A DNA stretch of 64,000 nt from Robertkochia flava (GTDB taxonomy: Bacteria > Bacteroidota > Bacteroidia > Flavobacteriales > Flavobacteriaceae): contig NZ_JAINZT010000002.1 of assembly GCF_020166515.1 (NCBI RefSeq), positions 248,001-312,000 of the forward strand, read 5' to 3'. Both the position numbers and the translations under genes were made by a program. The stretch's first letter is position 1, and each line of letters opens with the position of its first letter. The notes under the pieces are model-generated. The model saw nothing but the letters and a program-made list of their open reading frames with translations. It was not told the origin of the DNA and ran no database searches. Below, one piece after another: positions 1-7,013 of the stretch.

Positions 1-838
1 TCATACGTAATTGAGTACCTCCAATGCTAAGCGCATAATCGCTTGCTTTACTGTTAATGTAGAATTTATCTTCCCAACTTTTAGCTGCAAATCTTTCTAC
101 CGGAGCAGTTTCATCGGTATATTTTTCAAAACGGTTTTTGGTTGTAATTAAGCCAAAGGCCGAGCATCCGGAATCGTACAAAAACTCGTACTCCTTACCA
201 TCAACGACAGCAGGCAGCATAACACGACGCCCCGGAAAATCAAAAGCTTTAAATCCATTGAGGTTCTGCATCCACTCAGGACGTTCTTCAAAGAACTGAA
301 TGGTCTGATTTTTAAAATCAATTGATGTGATCCGGTCTACAAGGATATCGCTACCAATGGTGCCAATACAAACGTTAGTTTCCGGGTTCAACTCAGCCGA
401 AAAGGTATTGCCATAATTGGGGTAGATCTTTACCATGGATAAGGTAACCGGTATACCCCCTAAAGTTAATTTCAGGGATTTCACGAACCGGAATCCGTCC
501 TTCTGAACTTCCTCAAAAGTATACCCCAAATTACTTAATGAAATAAGATCCTTTTCATAGAGAAAAGAGTCAGGCGCACCTGTATCAAATTGCATATTGA
601 GATTATGTTGAAGGTTGCCGATCTGGACAGGTATTAAAAGAGCTGACTGATATTCGATATGGCCTTCCACCTTATGATGGGTCCATTTAAAATTCATGGG
701 GTGAGATTCATGACTGAGTTCTAAGTACGCCGGGCGTTCCTTAAAATAGGTGTTATTGAATTTTCTAATGCCATAAATTCCAAGAATGAATACAAGACCT
801 AAAAGGCCTAATACGCTGTAACCGATAATTCTTTTCAT
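1..838 (-). CDS. Retropepsin-like aspartyl protease (partial, C-terminus beyond window)
   Basis: Reads leftwards from an ATG at 838 and is still open at base 1, so 279 residues are visible and the C-terminus is missing. Residues 1-25 are a hydrophobic N-terminal segment (signal or membrane anchor). The aspartyl-protease hallmark FDTGAP lies at about residues 84-89, followed by IGSDIL near 161-166 (the G-x-D-I-L strand usual in retropepsins) and a second Asp motif YDSGCSAFG near 221-229, where the usual DTG is DSG. This suggests a single-chain, envelope-anchored pepsin-like fold with two lobes, probably facing the periplasm. It stands alone, 118 bp from the next gene on the same strand. Whether it is an active protease is inference; the motifs are seen directly. 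Confidence 0.75.
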   Translation of the reverse strand, partial: MKRIIGYSVLGLLGLVFILGIYGIRKFNNTYFKERPAYLELSHESHPMNFKWTHHKVEGHIEYQSALLIPVQIGNLQHNLNMQFDTGAPDSFLYEKDLISLSNLGYTFEEVQKDGFRFVKSLKLTLGGIPVTLSMVKIYPNYGNTFSAELNPETNVCIGTIGSDILVDRITSIDFKNQTIQFFEERPEWMQNLNGFKAFDFPGRRVMLPAVVDGKEYEFLYDSGCSAFGLITTKNRFEKYTDETAPVERFAAKSWEDKFYINSKASDYALSIGGTQLRM

Positions 839-956
839 GATTAGTTAAAATTTTGAATAAACATTAATTAAACTTTCATGAAGCAAAGAAATAGCGAATC
901 TCAGTAATAGCGCGGGATTTCATGCCGCCAATTTTACGACAATTTCAGTTTCAGGT

Positions 957-1538
957 CTAAATAAGACGCAAAGGGAGGTTTAAAAAATCAAAATCCTGGT
1001 GTTGAATCTTAATGGCAGTACGGATGATCACTACGATATTAAAAAGGTAGGCAAGAAGCACTGAAATCAATATCAAAGGAATACCGGGGAATAGTTTTGC
1101 AACGGTAAATGGCAATAAGATAAGTAGTAGAGATAGGATAAGCGTAAACAAAATTTGAAAATTAACGATCCGTCGACCTACATCATCTACGAGTTGGGAA
1201 TCCCGGTTGCTCCTCCAGAGAATTAAAGGCAGAATCAGATTCCCGAAAGGAATTCCAAGAAAGGATAAGACCGATAAATTTATGATCCTAATGGTGGTGA
1301 TTTCAGAATCCCGAGAACGCTTGGTGTTTATAAATTTAGCCTGTAAGGCAGAAGGGTCCATATTGAATTCTTCCGCCAGTGCGCTTAAGGTAAACCCTTT
1401 AGGAACTTTATTTGTGTTTTCTAAACGCTGGATCGTACGTAAAGACAGGCCCGTTTTCGCAGCTAGATCATTCTGGGTGTAACCTTTTTGTTCTCGTATG
1501 GATTTAAGAATACTCACAAAAAAAGTGTATTTGAACAT
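957..1538 (-). CDS. XRE-type helix-turn-helix protein fused to a DUF4870-like membrane domain
   Basis: 193 residues from an ATG at 1538. Residues about 8-60 form a Cro/C1-type helix-turn-helix (KSIREQKGYTQNDLAAKTGL, then SLRTIQRLENT). After a short linker, residues about 85-185 hold a hydrophobic domain with 3-4 membrane segments and the DUF4870/Tic20-like pattern PLILWRS..SQLVDDVGRRIVNFQ. It is therefore probably a membrane-tethered DNA-binding regulator. Such proteins are common in Flavobacteriaceae but their targets are unknown. The gene is isolated; an AT-rich stretch and the GC-rich repeat array lie upstream. An earlier start is excluded by lack of an upstream ATG in frame close by; a slightly later non-ATG start cannot be ruled out. 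Confidence 0.75.
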   Translation of the reverse strand: MFKYTFFVSILKSIREQKGYTQNDLAAKTGLSLRTIQRLENTNKVPKGFTLSALAEEFNMDPSALQAKFINTKRSRDSEITTIRIINLSVLSFLGIPFGNLILPLILWRSNRDSQLVDDVGRRIVNFQILFTLILSLLLILLPFTVAKLFPGIPLILISVLLAYLFNIVVIIRTAIKIQHQDFDFLNLPLRLI

Positions 1539-1750
1539 CCGGGTTCATTATAAAACTCACGGATGTGATTATACCTAATTGAATGGTGATTATTTTTTAT
1601 TTAATCCAAAACTAGAAGAAGTTGTTAAAAAAACACAGTTTTATTTTCCTTTTTCAGAATTTATAAAAGTGATCTTGTCCATAAAAAACGTGTTTATTGC
1701 GCTCAAGATTGCAAGTCAGATGCTACAATAGTTTAGAAAAACGTATCGGA

Positions 1751-2225
1751 GGCATTTTCACCTGGGTTAACTCGCTGCGCTCGTTGGGCCGGACCGAGCG
1801 TGAAGAAAACAGCCGGTGGCTGTTTTTAGCGAAGGGGCCAGCCGGCGCGAGGGGAGGTGAAAATGCAAACCCGCTCCTGCTATCAAATAAATATCGTATT
1901 GGCTCCCCGCCCTGGTCAGGGAGGGGTGAACCCGGCTAGTGCCGGGGACGGGGTGGGTGGTAATATTCCCACCTGGGTTAGCTCCCTTTGGTCGCTGGGC
2001 CAGGGGACCGAGCGTGAAGCAAAGTGCCGGTGGCACTTTGTAGCGATGGGGCCAGCCGGCGCGAGGGGAGGTGAAAATGCAAACCCGCTCCTGCTATCAA
2101 ATACTTATTGAATTGGCTCCCCGCCCTGGTCAGGGAGGGTTGGCACCGGCTAGTGCCGGGGACGGGGTGGGTGGTAATATTCCCACCTGGGTTAGCTCCC
2201 TTTGGTCGCTGGGCCAGGGGTTCCC
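1751..2225. repeat. GC-rich tandem repeat, about 2.2 units of 211-214 bp, with covarying hairpins
   Basis: Units begin at about 1761, 1972 and 2186 with CCTGGGTTA. The spacing is 211 then 214 bp, neither a multiple of three, so the array is not a protein repeat. The third copy is truncated after about 40 bp and jumps to the TGAAAATGCAAACCC segment seen inside the complete units. The array is far richer in G+C than its flanks. Two palindromes differ in sequence between units yet keep pairing. Arms AAAACAGCC and GGCTGTTTT (1806-1826) become CAAAGTGCC and GGCACTTTG (2020-2040). The 17-nt element at 1769-1785 becomes a differently paired one at 1980-1996. Each unit also holds constant hairpins (CCCTG/CAGGG, CCGGC/GCCGG, GGTGGG/CCCACC). 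Origin and function are unknown. Confidence 0.85.
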
Positions 2226-2246
2226 TCTCCTGAAAATGCAAACCCC

Positions 2247-2326
2247 AACTGCTACCGCAGTTGCCAGTTTTTTGTTTCCTCTCCGCTTACATAAGCAAGC
2301 TTATGACGCTACAGGAAACAAAAAAC
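2247..2326. repeat. Nested inverted repeats at the right edge of the GC-rich array
   Basis: AACTGC and GCAGTT (2247-2262) form a 6-bp stem followed by a T-run, which looks like a + strand terminator. The T-run is itself the left arm of an exact 14-bp inverted repeat: GTTTTTTGTTTCCT at 2267-2280 and AGGAAACAAAAAAC at 2313-2326. The 32-bp spacer holds a further palindrome, CATAAG / CTTATG. The structure lies between the repeat array and the tRNA terminator; it may be a terminator pair or the end of a decayed element. Confidence 0.6.
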
Positions 2327-2353
2327 CCCCACTCTTTTCAGAGTGAGGGTTTG
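2318..2353 (-). terminator. Rho-independent terminator of the tRNA gene
   Basis: Read on the - strand, arms CCCTCACTCT and AGAGTGGGGG with a GAAA loop are followed by TTTTTTG. It starts about 10 bp beyond the 3' end of the tRNA gene, in the right orientation to end its transcript. Confidence 0.75.
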
Positions 2354-2362
2354 CGCTTTAAG

Positions 2363-2436
2363 TGGTCCCACCTGGGCTCGAACCAGGGACCACCTGATTA
2401 TGAGTCAGGTGCTCTAACCAACTGAGCTATAGGACC
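2363..2436 (-). tRNA. tRNA with CAT anticodon (tRNA-Ile2 or elongator tRNA-Met)
   Basis: 74 nt; the 3' CCA is not encoded. Acceptor arms GGTCCTA and TGGGACC pair with one G-U, the D-arm AGCTCAGTTGGTTAGAGC is standard, the anticodon stem is CCTGA/TCAGG with loop CTCATAA (anticodon CAT), and the T-arm is CCTGG-TTCGAGC-CCAGG. It is not an initiator: position 1 pairs normally and the GGG/CCC anticodon stem is absent. C4-G69 and C5-G68 in the acceptor stem are positive determinants for the lysidine synthetase TilS in E. coli, so tRNA-Ile2 (decoding AUA) is as likely as, or likelier than, elongator Met. The cloverleaf is certain; the charging identity is inference. Confidence 0.93.
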
Positions 2437-2779
2437 ATTCTTTTAAAAAACAAAAGAATTTATTTTTGGTTAAGATACTTATTTTTCAACCACATTTTTC
2501 CATACCCGCTTTTTAAATACTTTTCTCTGGCTCTCGCTGATAACCTATCAGGATAGCTTTCGGTGTGTATTAGTGACCATGGCCTGAAGGGCTTTGTACT
2601 TCGCACCCTCCCATTTTTGTGATCGTGTAAACGCTTTTCAACATCCATTGACAAACCAACATAAAGTCTGCTGTCTAATTGGCTAATTAAAACGTAAACA
2701 AATACCATTTCAATATTTCAAATACCTTTTCAGGTGCTCCCTGCCTGCCGTACCGCCAGGTGGGCAGGTAGGACCATTC
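2430..2779. repeat. 11-bp direct repeat of the tRNA 5' edge flanking the GIY-YIG gene
   Basis: TAGGACCATTC occurs at 2430-2440, where it covers the first seven tRNA nucleotides plus four upstream bases, and again exactly at 2769-2779. The GIY-YIG gene and a hairpin (CCTGCC 2740-2745 with GGCAGG 2763-2768) lie between. It could be a trace of a duplicated tRNA or of an insertion at the tRNA 5' end; no integrase is present. Confidence 0.6.
2460..2708 (-). CDS. GIY-YIG nuclease-superfamily protein
   Basis: 82 residues from an ATG at 2708. The N-terminus VYVLISQ...LYVGLS matches the GIY-YIG core (here VYV and YVG), and the following RLHDHKNGRVRSTKPFRP gives the conserved His/Arg and the Lys region of the small single-domain UPF0213-like family. 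Proteins of this size contain only the nuclease fold and are abundant in Bacteroidota; a role in DNA repair or recombination is usually assumed but not shown. It follows the tRNA on the same strand with 23 bp between and lies inside the direct repeat described separately. The usual catalytic Glu near the C-terminus is not obvious: a Glu lies in ARAREKYLKSG, which fits the family. Confidence 0.85.
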   Translation of the reverse strand: MVFVYVLISQLDSRLYVGLSMDVEKRLHDHKNGRVRSTKPFRPWSLIHTESYPDRLSARAREKYLKSGYGKMWLKNKYLNQK

Positions 2780-2890
2780 GGATTAAGCACTTTCAAAGTA
2801 CATAAATATTCCGAAAAATTGGAGTGCAATATTACTATTAATTCTTCAACAGTGCAAACCTTTTCAAAGGCAAATTGCCGCCAGGTTTGC

Positions 2891-3301
2891 CTATTGCCCG
2901 TCTTCGATATCCTGGCAAAGTTCTACCAAAACCCCATTGGTGTTCCTGGGGTGCAGAAAAGCCACCCATTTATTATCTGCCCCGCGCTTCGGGGTTTCAT
3001 TAAGCACTACGAATCCCTCCTCCTTTAACCTTTTGATCTCTCCCTTGATGTCTGCCACTGCGAAGGCGATATGGTGAATCCCCTCTCCCTTCTTTTCAAG
3101 GAATTTAGCGATGGGACTGTCTTCCCTTGTAGCTTCCAGCAATTCCACCTTGCTCTCTCCCACTTCGAAAAACGAGGTTTTCACGCCCTCAGAAGCCACC
3201 TCTTCCTCCTTGTATGGGTGTACGCCGAGCAACTTTGTGAAAAGTTCGTTGGAAGCTTTCAGGTCCTTTACCGCGATTCCCAGGTGTTCTATTTTGTTCA
3301 T
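2891..3301 (-). CDS. mce: Methylmalonyl-CoA epimerase
   Basis: 136 residues from the ATG at 3301; an in-frame TTG at 3313 would add four residues but has no better case. It belongs to the vicinal-oxygen-chelate (glyoxalase) superfamily: IEHLGIAVKDL near residue 3 supplies the first metal-binding His, GEGIHHIAFAV the second, and VELCQ at the C-terminal end the Glu. The length is typical of the epimerase. It interconverts (R)- and (S)-methylmalonyl-CoA in the cytoplasm, between propionyl-CoA carboxylase or decarboxylase chemistry and methylmalonyl-CoA mutase. No mutase gene is in the window. Other VOC enzymes are possible in principle, but the overall match, including the HPRNTNGVLVEL segment, is specific. 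Confidence 0.9.
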   Translation of the reverse strand: MNKIEHLGIAVKDLKASNELFTKLLGVHPYKEEEVASEGVKTSFFEVGESKVELLEATREDSPIAKFLEKKGEGIHHIAFAVADIKGEIKRLKEEGFVVLNETPKRGADNKWVAFLHPRNTNGVLVELCQDIEDGQ

Positions 3302-3413
3302 GTTTGATTTCAATTACAGGTTTCCACAAATTTAGCCATATCTGTCCGGAAAACTGTAACGAAAAAGTGGCACAGCCGTCTATTTGATATATCAATCAAA
3401 TTGCGACGCCGTT

Positions 3414-4904
3414 ATGACCCTCTTCCGAAAAAGTATTTCTTCTCTTACCCTCTCCCTCTTTTTTGCCCTTGCAGCAAATGCCCGGCAAAGCGACTCCTAC
3501 ACCCTGAATTACTCGGCCGAACATCCGGCCAGAATAACAGTAGAAGCTACCATTACCCTGGAAGATTCCCTGCTGTATATGAGTCCCTACGGTTCAAAGG
3601 CATCCCGATTCCCTGCCTATGTTCATGAACTTCATGTCACCGATATATCGGGAAGAAATATCCCCGTTGAATTCAGAGACTCCTTGCAATGGATTGTAAA
3701 AGGGGCCAAAACAGGCACCCCTATACACCTTTCCTATCAGGTGTATGTCGAACATGAACAGGAAGCCTGGCCCGGAGGTACCGATGGGATTGCCTATAAA
3801 AGAGATTATGGCACCATGACCTCAGGCAGAGTTCTGTTTATTATTAACGGAGCGGAAAAAAAGGATATCCTGGTTACGCCCGAACTGCCCGATACCTGGA
3901 AGGTAAGTGTACCCTGGAAACTTCACCCGGATCAACCGGGAGTATACCAGGTTCCAAACCTTGCAGCATTACAGGAATCGTTTGTGTTTGCCGGTACTCA
4001 CCGTGAGATCCTGGTAAAACGGGAGGACTTTACCCTTAAGTTCGTTCTGGGAGGAGAAAATCTGTACGCACAGGAGCCACAGATCACGGCCATGGCCAAC
4101 GAACTTCTCGATTACTATATCGAACTCATGGGCGGTATTCCAAAACCTGACCCGAAAGAAAAGATCAACCAGGCCATGGTCATCATAACAGAAAATGAGA
4201 TCACCGATGGAGAAGTGATCGGCAACCATATCAGCATGTTCATGAACCCCAACGGAGACCCGCAATCACAGATGATCGGATGGTTTATCTTTGCGCATGA
4301 GTTTTACCACCTTTGGAACGGCAAATCCATCAAATTCGAAGGGTCCGGGTCTGATTGGTTTAAGGAGGGCGTCTCTAACTATTACACCCTGAAAGGACTC
4401 TACACGGTTGGATTTTTAAAGGAAGAAAGTTATAAAGCCGTCCTGAACAATCTTTTCTACCAGCGGTACATAAACGACCCCGGACTTGGTGAAATGAGTC
4501 CGGTAGCCTCTGCAGATGGGTTTTCAAAAGACCGCCACTGGGGACTTATCTACGGGGGTGGGCTCTTTGCAGGGATCGCCGCCGATATGGAGATACGCAC
4601 GCATTCTGAGAATCAAAAAAGCCTGGATGATCTGATGAAAGACCTTTTTCAGAACAGTGTGAGAAACCCTGTTTTTTACAATAACGACGACCTCATTGCC
4701 AAGATACAGGCTTATGGCTTTGCGGCCTTTCCTGAATTCTTTGAAAATCACCTGAAAGGAACAGAAGTGATCTCCCTGGCTCCCTATCTGAAACATGCGG
4801 GAGTAGATGTTTCAACGGCGAACGGTCAGCTTACCATAGAACATCAGCCTGAAAAATCGGAAATGGAGGCCGCGATCTGGGAAGGGTTTCTTGGAGCCCG
4901 TTGA
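3414..4904 (+). CDS. M61/M1-like metallopeptidase, exported
   Basis: 496 residues from the ATG at 3414; an upstream TTG at 3384 would only add ten residues in front of a good signal peptide (residues 1-20, ending near ANA-RQ). The zinc site is HEFYH at residues 295-299, with the third ligand Glu at 318 in WFKEGVSNYY, giving the HExxH-x18-E spacing of gluzincins. The pattern HEFYHLWNGKSI resembles family M61 (glycyl aminopeptidase) more than classical M1, and no GAMEN motif is seen. It probably acts in the periplasm or at the outer membrane on peptides. It is divergent from mce and stands alone. Substrate unknown. Confidence 0.8.
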   Translation: MTLFRKSISSLTLSLFFALAANARQSDSYTLNYSAEHPARITVEATITLEDSLLYMSPYGSKASRFPAYVHELHVTDISGRNIPVEFRDSLQWIVKGAKTGTPIHLSYQVYVEHEQEAWPGGTDGIAYKRDYGTMTSGRVLFIINGAEKKDILVTPELPDTWKVSVPWKLHPDQPGVYQVPNLAALQESFVFAGTHREILVKREDFTLKFVLGGENLYAQEPQITAMANELLDYYIELMGGIPKPDPKEKINQAMVIITENEITDGEVIGNHISMFMNPNGDPQSQMIGWFIFAHEFYHLWNGKSIKFEGSGSDWFKEGVSNYYTLKGLYTVGFLKEESYKAVLNNLFYQRYINDPGLGEMSPVASADGFSKDRHWGLIYGGGLFAGIAADMEIRTHSENQKSLDDLMKDLFQNSVRNPVFYNNDDLIAKIQAYGFAAFPEFFENHLKGTEVISLAPYLKHAGVDVSTANGQLTIEHQPEKSEMEAAIWEGFLGAR

Positions 4905-5282
4905 TAAAGACAATAAAAGTAACCAAGGTAATGAGGTAATGAGGTAATGGGGTGATGGGGTGATGGGATGATGGGTCATGCCGGAATAAACCAAAAAACA
5001 TCCTTACCTCTTTGCAGGCAGATCGTGGTTTTCCTCCGGGTACACCACGCCTCCGGGCTATCACAGGAAGATACGACCACACCTGCTGGTTCCTCCGTTC
5101 CTTTGGTCAGGAAGCCGACCTCACCCGGGTAAAATTTCCTTCCCGGGAAGACCTTTGTTGCATGCACTTCATGCTTCTGGACCTTCGTGCCTTGGTAACG
5201 CTCGTGAACCCTGATTTGTTTAGATCACACAACTTCATTACTTTGAAACACCATACCTTCGTAACCTCGTAACTTTATTTCG
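4905..5282. other. Intergenic region with octamer-like repeats
   Basis: About 380 bp without a convincing gene. At 4925-4976 an imperfect 8-bp repeat runs (TAATGAGG, drifting to TGATGGGG). The same kind of word appears in complement near the right end (CGTAACCTCGTAACT, 5263-5277). The middle (5000-5220) holds only short reading frames with no recognisable product or ribosome-binding site. Confidence 0.6.
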
Positions 5283-5290
5283 TACTTTTG
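5283..5290 (+). promoter_or_regulatory. Candidate TAnnTTTG -7 element before rbfA
   Basis: TACTTTTG matches the Bacteroidota -7 consensus TAnnTTTG. It ends four bases before the rbfA ATG, which would make the transcript leaderless or nearly so. No clear TTG -33 box is seen at the usual distance, so this is a candidate only. Confidence 0.35.
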
Positions 5291-5294
5291 TAGC

Positions 5295-5687
5295 ATGGAG
5301 ACGAACAGACAGAAGAAGATAGCAGGGGTTTTACAGAAAGACCTGGCAGAGATCCTGCAACGGGCAGCCCAGGGAGGCGGACTCACCAACACACTCATCA
5401 GTGTAACCAAGGTCAAGGTGACCTCAGACCTTTCAATTGCCAAGGTATATATCAGCTTTTTTCCTCACGAAAAGGGAAAAGAACTCCTGGAGGGCATCCG
5501 TTCCAACCAGCCGCTTATTAAGCACGACCTTTCCCAGCGCACCAGGAATCAGTTGAGAAGGGTTCCTGAACTGGAATTTTTTATTGACGATTCCCTGGAG
5601 TACATCAACCGAATTGAAAGCTCGCTCAAGGGCGACGACAACCCTCTTGACAACCCTGATCTGTTAGACAAACGAAAGAAAAGCTGA
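5295..5687 (+). CDS. rbfA: Ribosome-binding factor A
   Basis: 130 residues. METNRQKKIAGVLQKDLAEIL and the middle LISVTKVKVTSDLSIAKVYISFFP are characteristic of RbfA, a KH-like single-domain protein that binds the 30S subunit and helps mature the 5' end of 16S rRNA. The C-terminus RNQLRRVPELEFFIDDSLEYINRIESSL carries the conserved L-R-x-x-P-E-L-x-F-x-x-D-x-S pattern. It is followed after only three bases by an FtsX-type permease gene, so the two are probably cotranscribed; this neighbour pair is common in Flavobacteriaceae as far as I recall. Confidence 0.95.
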   Translation: METNRQKKIAGVLQKDLAEILQRAAQGGGLTNTLISVTKVKVTSDLSIAKVYISFFPHEKGKELLEGIRSNQPLIKHDLSQRTRNQLRRVPELEFFIDDSLEYINRIESSLKGDDNPLDNPDLLDKRKKS

Positions 5688-5690
5688 TCG

Positions 5691-6893
5691 TTGAACATCG
5701 CCCTGTACATAGCCAAACGCTACCTGGTATCCAAGAGCAGTCAGAATGCCGTGAACATTATCAACCTGGTAACCTTTCTTGTAACGGTTATCGGATCGGC
5801 AGCCTTGTTTATCGTACTTTCGGCCTTTGCAGGACTTAAAACCTTTAGCCTTTCCTTTGCGGATAATTTTGACCCTGACCTCAAGGCCATTGCTGCACAG
5901 GGAAAATACTTTGTTCTCGAACCCGAAGAGGAACAGGACATCGCCAGCCTGGAAGGGGTGGCTTCCTATTCCAAAGAGATCGAAGAACGCATCGTTCTTA
6001 CCCACGAACAAAAAAATCATGTGGCCTGGATAAAGGCTGTGGATACGCATTACCCTGATGTGATCCCGGTTGACAGCCTGTTGTACTTTGGCAGCTGGAT
6101 GTCTCAGGACCCCTACCAGACCGTTACCGGTATCTCCATTGCCAACCTGCTGGGCACCCATCCTAACGACTACAGCAGCCCTGTAAAGATCCTGGCTCCA
6201 AAACCCGGAGAAGGCAGCATTACGGGCACCCAAAAACCCTACAACGAACTCTCGGTTACCCTCTCCGGCGTCTATGCCGTTAACGAGGACCTGGATAAGA
6301 AATACGTATTCGCCCCCCTGAATACCATACAGCCTTTATTGGAAAAAGACAGCCTGGAGATCACAGGGATCAACTTCAAGCTAACACCCAACGCAGCCCC
6401 TTCTGCCGTTGCCACAGCCATTAACTCCATTCTTGGAGACAAGGTGGAAGTAAAAACCAGGGCGCAGCTCAACGATGCATTATACAAAATGCTCAATACC
6501 GAAAACCTCGCCATCTACCTCATCTTTACGCTGGTACTCATTATCGCCCTGTTTAATGTGGTGGGATCTATCATCATGATGATCCTCGATAAACGAGGCA
6601 ACCTGAAAACCCTCTTCAGCCTTGGTGTTCCGGTTAAAAAACTGCGGCGCATCTACCTGCTCCAGGGAATCCTGATCACTACTGTTGGAGGGCTCCTTGG
6701 AATCTTACTGGCCTCCCTGTTGGTATGGAGCCAGCTGGCTTTTAAATGGATCCGGCTCACCCCTTCCCTGCCCTACCCTGTAGAGTTTCAGATCGGCAAT
6801 GTCCTGGTGGTATTCGCCACTATTTTTGTGTTGGGGAGTATCGCTTCCAAGATCGCCTCTGCAAGGATCAATAAAGCCTTGCTGGAGATATAA
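5691..6893 (+). CDS. FtsX/LolC-like ABC transporter permease
   Basis: 400 residues read from a TTG at 5691; the next Met is far inside, and the N-terminus IALYIAKRYLVSKSSQNAVNIINL is the normal start of this family, so TTG is very likely the true start. Membrane segment 1 is at about residues 20-50, a MacB-like periplasmic domain follows (about 50-265), and three C-terminal segments (about 270-390) contain IIMMILDKRGNLKTLFSLG and RIYLLQGILI, the FtsX signature region. This architecture is that of LolC/LolE-type permeases that work with a LolD-type ATPase in lipoprotein release. No ATPase is adjacent. Coupled to rbfA by a 3-bp gap. Confidence 0.85.
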   Translation: MNIALYIAKRYLVSKSSQNAVNIINLVTFLVTVIGSAALFIVLSAFAGLKTFSLSFADNFDPDLKAIAAQGKYFVLEPEEEQDIASLEGVASYSKEIEERIVLTHEQKNHVAWIKAVDTHYPDVIPVDSLLYFGSWMSQDPYQTVTGISIANLLGTHPNDYSSPVKILAPKPGEGSITGTQKPYNELSVTLSGVYAVNEDLDKKYVFAPLNTIQPLLEKDSLEITGINFKLTPNAAPSAVATAINSILGDKVEVKTRAQLNDALYKMLNTENLAIYLIFTLVLIIALFNVVGSIIMMILDKRGNLKTLFSLGVPVKKLRRIYLLQGILITTVGGLLGILLASLLVWSQLAFKWIRLTPSLPYPVEFQIGNVLVVFATIFVLGSIASKIASARINKALLEI

Positions 6894-6905
6894 GAGACGT
6901 AAATT

Positions 6906-6942
6906 AAAAAAGCCCCTCCGTGATCCGGAAAGGCTCTTTTCT
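6906..6942. terminator. Probable bidirectional terminator
   Basis: A hairpin with outer arms AGCC/GGCT and inner TCCG/CGGA is flanked by A- and T-runs. It lies between the convergent permease and dusB genes. The stem is interrupted, so confidence is moderate. Confidence 0.5.
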
Positions 6943-7013
6943 TTCAACTATATATTTTTTACCGGCACTCACCACACCTGGCGCGGCCAGCTTGTCTTTT
7001 CCCGCTTCTCGTA

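Noticed and set aside
1751-2225. CRISPR-like array.
   Set aside because: Units of over 200 bp with near-identical content and no short repeat-spacer alternation; no cas genes.
1697-2346. Overlapping reading frames of 80-91 codons on both strands in the GC-rich repeat.
   Set aside because: They are repeats of each other shifted by units of 211-214 bp, the units are not multiples of three, no ribosome-binding sites are seen, and the base changes preserve hairpins rather than codons.
5664-6233. A 189-codon - strand frame opposite the FtsX-type permease.
   Set aside because: Antisense shadow; the permease frame carries the family motifs and follows rbfA closely.
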